DNA from: Streptomyces chilikensis
GTDB taxonomy: Bacteria > Actinomycetota > Actinomycetes > Streptomycetales > Streptomycetaceae
Reading direction: 5' to 3'
Assembly (NCBI RefSeq): GCF_001642695.1
Contig: NZ_LWCC02000005.1
Coordinates: forward strand, 1 to 64,000
DNA: 64,000 nt
This document shows, piece after piece, positions 57,300-64,000 of the stretch. Made by a program: the position numbers and the translations under genes. Under the pieces are notes generated by a model. It saw nothing but the letters and a program-made list of their open reading frames with translations. It did no database searches and was not told where the DNA came from. The stretch's first letter is position 1. Each line of letters opens with the position of its first letter.

Positions 57300-59069
57300 T
57301 CAGGGCAGGGTCCACTTCTGGTTGGCGTTGGCGTGGCAGGTCCACAGGTGGACCGCCGTGCCGTCGTTCCAGGTGCTGCCGGAGGCGTCCAGGCACTTGC
57401 CCGAGGCGGGGTTGCGGACCGTGCCGTCGGCCTGCGCGGACCACGCCTGGGCGCCCGTGCCGTTGCACGTCCACAACTGGACCCTCGTCCCGTCGGCGCT
57501 GCCGCCGCCCGACACGTCCAGGCACTTGCCCAGCGCCCGCACCGTACCGTCACCGGGCACCGTCCACCGCTGCGCGGCGGTGCCGTTGCACGTCCAGATC
57601 TGCACCTTCGTGCCGTCCGCCGTCCGCGCCCCGTCGACGTCCAGGCACTTGCCGTTCACCCCCTTCACCTCACCCGAGCGGGGGCCGGGTTCCTGCCCCC
57701 CGCCGTGCTTGACGCGGATGTTGCGGAAGGACACCTCGTCGCCTTCCCCGTGGTTCTGGATGCCGATGTGTCCCTGCCGCAGGCTCCGCGCGGGATCGGT
57801 GTTGGTGAAGTCGTTGATCTTCCGGCCGTTGAGGAAGATCTCCAGGCGTTCACCGGTCACCCGCAGTTCGTAGGTGTTCCACTCCCCCGGCGGGTTCAGC
57901 GCGGCGTCCCGTGCGGCGACGTCCGCGGAGCGGAAGCCGTAGACGGCGCCGGTGGTGCGGTTGGCCGCGTCGGTGGCGTCGATCTGGATCTCGTAGCCGT
58001 TGTCCACCGCCGTCCAGGGGTCGCCGGAGGCGGGGAAGCCGAGGAAGACGCCGGAGTTGTCGTCCCCGGCCATCCTCCAGTCGAGCTTGAGGGAGTAGTC
58101 ACCGGTGAATTCCTCGGCCGAGTACCAGTACAACCCCATCCCGCCGGTGGAGGTGAGGGTGCCGTCCGCGAGGGTGAACGCGCCGGGACCGGCCTGGCTC
58201 CAGCCGGCGGTGGAGGAGCCGTCGAACAGGGACGTGTAGCCCGTCTCCGGCCGGCAGTCGGCGTCGGTCGTCCCGGCCGCCCAGCGGATGCCGCCGAGGA
58301 TGTGCCGCCGGAACGCGGTCTCGGAGTAGGACTCGTCGGTGTGGCCGCCGCCGGTGTAGAACGCGCGGCCGCCCTGGTACTCCTTGCACCAGGCGATGGG
58401 GTGGTCGCCGGACATGGTCCCGCCCGAGTAGCTGGACTCGTCGAGGGAGGCCAGGACACGGGCGGTGGTGCGCGGGTTGGTGCGGTAGTCGTACCACTCG
58501 TCGGTGCGCTGCCAGGTGCTGCCCAGATGGGCCGTGGCGGCGTGGGCGCGGTCCTCCACCTCGACGGTGGCGGACTGGACGGCCGGGTGGGAGCGGAAGA
58601 GCGCGCCGGCCAGGCCCTCGTAGAAGGGCCAGTCGTACTCGGTGTCGGCGGCGGCGTGGATGCCGACGTATCCGCCGCCGCCCTGGATGTACTGCTCGAA
58701 GGCGGTCTGCTGGGCGGCGTTCAGCACGTCGCCGGTCGTCGAGAGGAAGACGACCGCCTCGTACCGGGCGAGGTTGCCGCCGGTGAAGGCCTGGGCGTCC
58801 TCGGTGGCGTCCACGGTGAAGTTGTTGGCGGCGCCGAGGGCCCGCAGGGCCGATATGCCGTCGTCGATCGAGGAGTGGCGGAAGCCCGCCGTCCTGGAGA
58901 AGACCAGGATCTCGTACGCGGGGTCGGCGGCGGTGCGCGTGTCCGCGGTGACGGATCGGGGTGCCGCGACGGGGTGGTCCGCCTCTGCCGGCAGTGCGGT
59001 GGCCTGGGGTGCCAGGCAGAGCACGGCGGCGGTGAACAGACCGAGGGCCGTCCTGGGAATGGTGCGCAT
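57300..59069 (-). CDS. Secreted ThuA/DUF1080/ricin-lectin protein
   Basis: The 589-residue protein has a Sec signal (RTALGLFTAAVLCLAPQATA). A ThuA domain (YEILVFSRTAGFRHSSIDDGI, GGYVGIHAAADTEYDWPFYEGLAGALF, HPIAWCKEYQGGRAFYTGGGH, about 48-265) precedes a DUF1080 (3-keto-glycoside hydrolase-type) domain (TSLFDGSSTAGWSQAG, DNSGVFLGFP and GYEIQIDATDAANRT, about 280-450). A ricin beta-trefoil ends it. ThuA/DUF1080 pairs are associated with 3-keto-sugar handling. ATG 59069 has GGAGGAACCGACC upstream. It follows the sugar dehydrogenase by 16 bases. Confidence 0.88.
   Translation of the reverse strand: MRTIPRTALGLFTAAVLCLAPQATALPAEADHPVAAPRSVTADTRTAADPAYEILVFSRTAGFRHSSIDDGISALRALGAANNFTVDATEDAQAFTGGNLARYEAVVFLSTTGDVLNAAQQTAFEQYIQGGGGYVGIHAAADTEYDWPFYEGLAGALFRSHPAVQSATVEVEDRAHAATAHLGSTWQRTDEWYDYRTNPRTTARVLASLDESSYSGGTMSGDHPIAWCKEYQGGRAFYTGGGHTDESYSETAFRRHILGGIRWAAGTTDADCRPETGYTSLFDGSSTAGWSQAGPGAFTLADGTLTSTGGMGLYWYSAEEFTGDYSLKLDWRMAGDDNSGVFLGFPASGDPWTAVDNGYEIQIDATDAANRTTGAVYGFRSADVAARDAALNPPGEWNTYELRVTGERLEIFLNGRKINDFTNTDPARSLRQGHIGIQNHGEGDEVSFRNIRVKHGGGQEPGPRSGEVKGVNGKCLDVDGARTADGTKVQIWTCNGTAAQRWTVPGDGTVRALGKCLDVSGGGSADGTRVQLWTCNGTGAQAWSAQADGTVRNPASGKCLDASGSTWNDGTAVHLWTCHANANQKWTLP
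57302..57682. repeat. 381-bp identical direct repeat, copy 1
   Basis: Identical base for base, by eye, with 59088-59468. It encodes the C-terminal ricin-type lectin domain of the ThuA protein. Confidence 0.95.
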
Positions 59070-59085
59070 GGTCGGTTCCTCCCTT

Positions 59086-61947
59086 CTAGGGCAGGGTCCA
59101 CTTCTGGTTGGCGTTGGCGTGGCAGGTCCACAGGTGGACCGCCGTGCCGTCGTTCCAGGTGCTGCCGGAGGCGTCCAGGCACTTGCCCGAGGCGGGGTTG
59201 CGGACCGTGCCGTCGGCCTGCGCGGACCACGCCTGGGCGCCCGTGCCGTTGCACGTCCACAACTGGACCCTCGTCCCGTCGGCGCTGCCGCCGCCCGACA
59301 CGTCCAGGCACTTGCCCAGCGCCCGCACCGTACCGTCACCGGGCACCGTCCACCGCTGCGCGGCGGTGCCGTTGCACGTCCAGATCTGCACCTTCGTGCC
59401 GTCCGCCGTCCGCGCCCCGTCGACGTCCAGGCACTTGCCGTTCACCCCCTTCACCTCACCCGAGCGGGCCGGGTCGCCGGAGGTGGTGAAGGAGAACTCG
59501 TCCACGTCGAACAGGGAGCCGCTGCCGCCCTTGAAGACGAGGTGGAGGGAGGTCGTGCCGGCGGGCCCGCCGCTCAGGCCGGCCGTGACGTCCTGGAAGG
59601 TCTCCCAGCCTCCCGTGACCGGCACGGTGGCGGTGCCGAGCAGGGTGCCCGTCGGGGATCCGGCCCGCACCTCGATGGTGCCGCCGGCGCCCGCGGAGGA
59701 GACGCGTGCGGAGAACCGGGTGGCGTTGCCGAGGGCGTAGGGCTTGAAGGAGATCCAGTCCCCGTTCTCGATGTGGCCGACGGTCCTGCCGCCGTGGGCG
59801 GGCGTGTGGTTGACGACCTGGACCCCGGCGGAGTCGGAGTGGTGCTCGGCCTGCCGGTGGGAGGGCTGGGTGATGTGCTGGTCGTGGGCGGTCAGCGCGG
59901 GCTGGCCGCCGGCGCCCTTGTCGGTGTACTCGGCGTCGACGACGCCGAAGATGTTGGCGTTGGGGTCGTGTTCGCCGTCGGCGAGGGTCTGGAGCCGCCC
60001 CTCGCACCCCGTGGCCGAGGTCTGCGGATGGCCGTGGCTGTCGTGTCCGACGATGAAGGTGACCTTGACCCTGGAGCAGTCGATCGCGCCGTCCTCGGGA
60101 TCGGTCACCGTCACCTTGTAGGGGATGGCGTCACCGAAGTCGTGGATGCTCCCGTCCGCGGGCAGGTCGAGCCTGACCGTCGGCGCGGTGTTGCCCACCG
60201 TGACCTGGACGGACGCCGTGGCGGACTTCCCGGTCGCGTCCGTCACCTTCAGCGTCGCCGTGTACTGGCCGTCGGCGCCGTAGGTGTGGGACGGGTCGGC
60301 GGCCGTGGAGGTGGCGCCGTCGCCGAAGGTCCAGGAGTGGCTGAGGGCGTCGCCGTCGGGATCGGAGCTGCCGGCGGAGGAGAACGAGACGGTCAGGGGC
60401 GCCTTCCCGGAGGTGACGTTCGCCTTCGCCTGGGCGATCGGCGCGCGGCCGCCGGTGACGTGCTCGATGCGGTACAGGGCGGAGTTCGCGTCACCGCTGA
60501 AGTAGCCGGTGCCGTAGTCGAGGACGTACAGGGCGCCGTCGGGGCCGAAGGCCATGTCCATCACCTGGGTGCCGGTCCAGGGGAAGGAGTTGATCGACTG
60601 CACGGTGCCGCCGCTGCCGGTCTCGATGCGCTTGATCCACCTCCGGCCGAACTCACCGGCGAAGAAGTCGCCGTCCCATTCCTGGGGGAACTTGACCTCG
60701 GAGGTGGAGTTCGCGTCGTACCGGTACACCGGGCCGCCCATGGGTGATTCCGAGCCGCCGCCGAACTCCGGGACGGAGTCGCCGTTGTAGGCGATCCAGG
60801 CGGGCCTGGCCGGCGGCAGGTCGGTCAGGCCGGTGTTCCTCGGCGAGTTGTTCTTCGGTGCCGCGCAGTCGAACGCGGCCCCCGAGGCGCCGGTGGCGAA
60901 GTTGTGGTCCGTGTAGGCGTCGTTCTTGCCCGTGCAGTACGGCCACCCGTAGTTGCCGGCTTCGGTGATGCGGTTGAACTCGACCTGGCCCTCCGGGCCC
61001 CTCGCCGGGTTCGCGGTGCCGGAGTCGGGACCGTAGTCCCCGAGGTGGACGACGCCCGTCGCCTTGTCGACGCTCATCCGGAACGGGTTGCGGAAGCCCA
61101 TCGCGTAGATCTCCGGCCGGGTCCTGGCGGTACCGGGCGGGAAGAGGTTGCCGTTCGGGATCGTGTACGAACCGTCCGCGTTGACCTTGATGCGCAGGAC
61201 CTTGCCGCGCAGGTCGTTGGTGTTGCCCGAGGAGCGCTGCGCGTCGTAGGCCGGGTTGCGGGAGGCCCGCTCGTCGATCGGGGTGAAGCCGTCCGAGGCG
61301 AAGGGGTTGGTGTCGTCACCGGTCGAGAGGTACAGGTTGCCCTGGGCGTCGAAGTCGATGTCGCCGCCGACGTGGCAGCAGGTGCCGCGGGAGGCGGGCA
61401 CGTCGAGGATCTTCTTCTCGCTGGTGAGGTCGAGCGTCCCGTCGGTCCTGAGGACGAAGCGGGACAGCCTGTTGACGCCGTCGAAGGGAGTGAAGTCCGC
61501 CGCCGTCCCGTCGGACGGGGCGTCACCGGCCGGTGTGGTGAGCCGGGGGGCGTAGTAGAGGTAGACGTGCCGGTTGGACGCGAAGCCGGGGTCGGCGGCG
61601 ACGCCCTGCAGGCCTTCCTCGTCGTGGCTGTAGACGTCCAGCCTGCCCGCGACGGAGGTGGTGCCCGCGGCGTTGGTCAGCCGGAGCGTGCCGTCGCGGG
61701 AGGTGTGCAGGACCGAACGGTCCGGCAGCACCGCCAGCGTCATGGGCTCGCCGGTCTCGGCGACGCCCTTGGCGAGCGTGACCTGCTGGAAGTCCTCGGC
61801 CGCGGCCGTGGTCCGGGCACGGCCCCGGTCGCCCGGGCCGTCGGGCTGGGCCACGGCCGGGGACGTGGTCAGCAGATGTGCGAGGACGCCGGCCGCCGCG
61901 GTTAACAGCAGGCGGACGCGTCGGTGTCCGAGCGGTCTTGTGCGCAC
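59086..61947 (-). CDS. Secreted PQQ-type sugar dehydrogenase with PKD and ricin domains
   Basis: The 953-residue protein has a Sec signal (RVRLLLTAAAGVLAHLLTTSPAVA). A six-bladed propeller of the glucose/sorbosone dehydrogenase family (about 50-480) shows SHDEEGLQGVAADPGFASNRHVYLYYA, GDIDFDAQGNLYLSTGDDTNPF, RGKVLRIKVNADGSY and FGPDGALYVLDYG. A PKD domain (SFSSAGSSDPDGDALSHSWTFGDGATSTAADPSHTY) and a CBM6-like domain near 690-810 (GDWISFKPYAL) follow. A ricin trefoil is at the C-terminus. GTG 61947 follows GGGGAGAACTCT. It likely oxidises a sugar outside the cell, attached by lectin modules to polysaccharide. Confidence 0.9.
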   Translation of the reverse strand: MRTRPLGHRRVRLLLTAAAGVLAHLLTTSPAVAQPDGPGDRGRARTTAAAEDFQQVTLAKGVAETGEPMTLAVLPDRSVLHTSRDGTLRLTNAAGTTSVAGRLDVYSHDEEGLQGVAADPGFASNRHVYLYYAPRLTTPAGDAPSDGTAADFTPFDGVNRLSRFVLRTDGTLDLTSEKKILDVPASRGTCCHVGGDIDFDAQGNLYLSTGDDTNPFASDGFTPIDERASRNPAYDAQRSSGNTNDLRGKVLRIKVNADGSYTIPNGNLFPPGTARTRPEIYAMGFRNPFRMSVDKATGVVHLGDYGPDSGTANPARGPEGQVEFNRITEAGNYGWPYCTGKNDAYTDHNFATGASGAAFDCAAPKNNSPRNTGLTDLPPARPAWIAYNGDSVPEFGGGSESPMGGPVYRYDANSTSEVKFPQEWDGDFFAGEFGRRWIKRIETGSGGTVQSINSFPWTGTQVMDMAFGPDGALYVLDYGTGYFSGDANSALYRIEHVTGGRAPIAQAKANVTSGKAPLTVSFSSAGSSDPDGDALSHSWTFGDGATSTAADPSHTYGADGQYTATLKVTDATGKSATASVQVTVGNTAPTVRLDLPADGSIHDFGDAIPYKVTVTDPEDGAIDCSRVKVTFIVGHDSHGHPQTSATGCEGRLQTLADGEHDPNANIFGVVDAEYTDKGAGGQPALTAHDQHITQPSHRQAEHHSDSAGVQVVNHTPAHGGRTVGHIENGDWISFKPYALGNATRFSARVSSAGAGGTIEVRAGSPTGTLLGTATVPVTGGWETFQDVTAGLSGGPAGTTSLHLVFKGGSGSLFDVDEFSFTTSGDPARSGEVKGVNGKCLDVDGARTADGTKVQIWTCNGTAAQRWTVPGDGTVRALGKCLDVSGGGSADGTRVQLWTCNGTGAQAWSAQADGTVRNPASGKCLDASGSTWNDGTAVHLWTCHANANQKWTLP
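59088..59468. repeat. 381-bp identical direct repeat, copy 2
   Basis: Same as 57302-57682; encodes the ricin-type lectin of the sugar dehydrogenase protein. Offset 1786 bases. Confidence 0.95.
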
Positions 61948-62186
61948 AGAGTTCTCCCCAGGGAAGTGGGATGACGGCAGGCCCGAGCGGGCTGCCACGA
62001 GGAGCACAGGCGCGCGCCGTCGCGCCTCGACCGGTCGCCCCTGTTCCGTGACCGGCTCATTACAAGGAAGCTAGCGGGCTTTGCCGCATCCCGTAACCCG
62101 AAGCGCGGGGGATCTCGATACTTTTTCCCGCGGCAAGACAAAGTGAGGCCCCCGCGGCCCGGCCCGGAGGGCGGGACGCGGGGCCG

Positions 62187-63248
62187 TCAGGAGCCGGCGG
62201 GCTCCGGGCGGCGTTCGCGGCCGCCGGGATGCCGGTGCCGCCAGATCCAGAAGACCGCGCACGACAGCAGGGCCCACCCACCCAGCACCAGGAACGGGAA
62301 CGCGTGCTGGTGCCCCCGGAAGTACACCGCCGTGTGCTGTGCGTTGACCGAGGCGCCGGGCGGCAGCCACTTGCCGATCTCGCCCAGCGGGGACGGCAGC
62401 AGCGGCCAGGACACCGCGCCGCCGGACGAGGGGTTGCCCAGGAGGATCATCAGCCCCCACGTCGGCAGCATCGCCCAGCGTCCGACCAGGGTGTTGAACA
62501 TGGTGAAGACCATTCCGGCGGCGAACAGGGTGAGCGCCAGGATCAGCCACGACTCCACGAACGGCAGGTCGAGCGCGCCGAGCAGCCAGTCCACGGTCGC
62601 GGCGACGGCGAATCCGCCGAGCAGCGCGTAGGCGAGGGTGAACGCCACACGTTCCAGGGGCGTCAGGGCCCGTGCGTGCACACTGAGCTGGATCGCCCCG
62701 AGGAAGCCGATGACGACGGCGGCCAGCGAGATGTAGAAGATCGCCAGCCCGCGCGGGTCGCCCTCCTGCAGCGGGTTGAGGTCGCGGACGGTGACCTCGA
62801 CGCCCGTCTCCCTCCCCACGGCCGGCGCCGTGTCGGCGAGCACTTCCGCGACCGAGGCCCCGGAGGCGCCCGACAGGTCGAGGGCCACGGTCCTCCCGTC
62901 GTCACGGATGTCGAAGACCGCGAAGATCTTCTGCTCGTCCATGGCCTCACGGGCACCGGCCGCGCTGTCGTACCGGTGCACCTTCACGGACGCGTTCAGC
63001 GCCTCCTCCAGGCCGTCCAGGAATGCCTGCCCCCGGGCCCGCTCGTACGAGCCGACCACGGCCACGGGGATCGAGCGCGGCGTCGGATCGGCCATGGCGA
63101 AGGTGTACGAACCGGCGAAGAGACCGGCCGCGGCCGCCAGGATGAGCGTCAGCACGACGGCGGGGGTCAGCGGCGACTGCCGCAGCTCGGACCACCGCCG
63201 GCCACGCGTCGGCGGCCGGGCGTCGGCTCCAGGGGACGTGTCGGCCAT
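62187..63248 (-). CDS. DUF3533/YhgE-Pip-like membrane protein
   Basis: The 353-residue protein has a cytosolic start, membrane helix TPAVVLTLILAAAAGLFAGSY and an extracellular domain (about 60-180: IPVAVVGSYERARGQAFLDGLEEALNASV; VFDIRDDGRTVALDLSGASGAS). Five C-terminal helices (GLAIFYISLAAVVIGFLGAIQL ... PFLVLGGWALLSCAVFWIW) complete the ABC-2/Pip-like topology. The function of these YhgE/Pip relatives is uncertain. ATG 63248 is preferred; ATG 63287 is in frame. No neighbours. Confidence 0.8.
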   Translation of the reverse strand: MADTSPGADARPPTRGRRWSELRQSPLTPAVVLTLILAAAAGLFAGSYTFAMADPTPRSIPVAVVGSYERARGQAFLDGLEEALNASVKVHRYDSAAGAREAMDEQKIFAVFDIRDDGRTVALDLSGASGASVAEVLADTAPAVGRETGVEVTVRDLNPLQEGDPRGLAIFYISLAAVVIGFLGAIQLSVHARALTPLERVAFTLAYALLGGFAVAATVDWLLGALDLPFVESWLILALTLFAAGMVFTMFNTLVGRWAMLPTWGLMILLGNPSSGGAVSWPLLPSPLGEIGKWLPPGASVNAQHTAVYFRGHQHAFPFLVLGGWALLSCAVFWIWRHRHPGGRERRPEPAGS

Positions 63249-63371
63249 GGTCAGGACATTTCCACAAGAACGCCTGGAGGGCATCAAAAGCGCCGCCCCC
63301 CGTGACGCGCACCGTGAGGGGCGTGCGGCGGCGTCACCCGCTCCCTTCGTCCCGGTCGCGGACCGCGACGG

Positions 63372-64000
63372 TCAGAACGCGTACCTGATCCGCAGCCAGG
63401 GGGCGTGGGCCGCGATCAGCTCCCGCAGGCGGGCGAGGGCGTCGCTCTTGACCTGGCGGGCGTAGCGGACGTTGAGGGCGCCGTTCTCCGAGCGCTTGAC
63501 CTCCTGGGCGCCCGGCTGCCACAGCAGGTCCTCGGCCCGGGGGTGCCAGCCCAGGTTGACCTCGTGGAGCTGCTGGTTGTGGGTCAGCATGATGATCTCG
63601 GCGGCCGCCTGTTCCTTCACCCGGCCGGGAAGGACGTCGTCCAGGTGGACGAGCAGGTCGGCCCAGTCCTGCTGCCAGCCGGGGCGCAGCACCACCGGGG
63701 AGAGGTTGAAGTGGACCTCGTAGCCCGCGTCGAGGAAGTCCGCGGCGGCGGCGATGCGGTCGGCGACCGGGCTGGTGCGGATGTCCAGCAGGCGGGAGTC
63801 CGTGGCGGGCATGACCGAGAAGCGCACCCGGGTACGTCCCTGCGGGTCCATGGCGAGCAGGTCGGGGTTGACGAACTTGGTCGCGAACGACGCCTTCGCG
63901 GTGGGCAGCCGGCGGAACGCGGCGACGAGGTCGGCCGTGTTGTCGCAGACCAGGGCGTCGACGGAGCAGTCGCCGTTCTCGCCGATGTCGTACACCCACG
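63372..64000 (-). CDS. Spore-photoproduct-lyase-family protein, 3' part
   Basis: The visible 209 C-terminal residues match the actinomycete SPL-family radical-SAM relatives: VYDIGENGDCSVDALVCDN, KASFATKFVNPDLLAMDPQGRTRVRFSVMPA, ADFLDAGYEVHFNLSPVVLRPGWQQDWADLL, EIIMLTHNQQLHEVNLGWHP and the end LRIRYAF. The radical-SAM CxxxCxxC cluster would be in the missing N-terminal part beyond the window. The family repairs thymine spore-photoproduct in Bacillus; its role in Streptomyces is not settled. Confidence 0.85.
   Translation of the reverse strand, partial: WVYDIGENGDCSVDALVCDNTADLVAAFRRLPTAKASFATKFVNPDLLAMDPQGRTRVRFSVMPATDSRLLDIRTSPVADRIAAAADFLDAGYEVHFNLSPVVLRPGWQQDWADLLVHLDDVLPGRVKEQAAAEIIMLTHNQQLHEVNLGWHPRAEDLLWQPGAQEVKRSENGALNVRYARQVKSDALARLRELIAAHAPWLRIRYAF

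Noticed and set aside
1-64000. CRISPR arrays, tRNA and rRNA genes
   Set aside because: No array of spaced direct repeats and no tRNA-like or rRNA-like segment was noticed; this was by eye only, and a covariance-model scan would be needed to exclude small RNAs.

Overview
The window looks like chromosomal DNA of a Streptomyces or close relative. G+C is very high, codon third positions are almost always G or C, GTG and TTG starts are common, ATGA/GTGA stop-start overlaps are frequent, and many gene families are typical of the genus (WYL, HxlR and XRE regulators, DUF3618, Tap-like and DUF3662 proteins, CebR- and DasR-type operators). No rRNA, tRNA or CRISPR array was seen. About 65 genes or gene remnants are supported; most other open frames are antisense or shifted shadows produced by the base composition.

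Layout. 0.1-1.9 kb: a PfkB-type sugar-phosphate kinase overlapping a class II ketose-bisphosphate aldolase. 2-5 kb: an orphan CdiI-like immunity gene, then a small XRE regulator translationally coupled to a Tap-like HTH/polymerase-motif protein that is frameshifted here, behind a perfect 15-bp inverted repeat. 5.2-7.5 kb: a partner-switching module (MEDS-STAS, MEDS-HATPase, STAS). 7.6-12.5 kb: a secreted CE2-type esterase and a secreted CBM2-GH5 cellulase, each behind a CebR-type box. 13-20.6 kb: PPK2, a holin-X/DUF3618 pair, an acyltransferase, a DHFR-like protein, and one long frame joining a DUF3662 (FhaA-N) domain to a MinD/ParA-like ATPase. 20.8-25 kb: a divergent WYL/VOC pair, a small leaderless toxin-antitoxin-like pair, Imm1 and SUKH immunity genes, and an MBL hydrolase.

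25-35 kb: a polar amino-acid ABC importer (ATPase, permease, lipoprotein) with overlapping ends, a second frameshifted gene, SDR plus MerR, a methyltransferase, a second SUKH gene, and sigma factor, membrane regulator and PL3 pectate lyase. 35-42.7 kb: HxlR regulator and aldo/keto reductase sharing an upstream box, a MacB-type exporter divergent from a NarL-type two-component system, and a secreted serine hydrolase. 43-45.3 kb: a four-gene cell-surface operon (sortase substrate, class F sortase, ECF sigma, membrane protein). 45.5-50.4 kb: accessory DNA with an XRE-regulator fragment, an internally deleted IS701-type element, a secreted orphan, an SDR/XRE divergent pair and an IS630-type element inserted exactly in the overlapping stop codons of two convergent genes.

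50.4-64 kb: a MarR/reductase/DoxX group, a Tat-exported GH3 enzyme behind two DasR-type boxes, a beta-lactamase-fold hydrolase/TetR pair, a 2H phosphoesterase, two very large secreted ricin-lectin proteins (sugar dehydrogenase and ThuA/DUF1080) that share a 381-bp identical direct repeat, a DUF3533-like membrane protein, and the 3' part of a spore-photoproduct-lyase-family gene cut by the window edge. A recurring theme is secreted polysaccharide use (GH5, CE2, PL3, GH3, lectin proteins) under sugar-responsive operators. Several genes are interrupted by single-base changes in G runs, which may be real or may be consensus errors.
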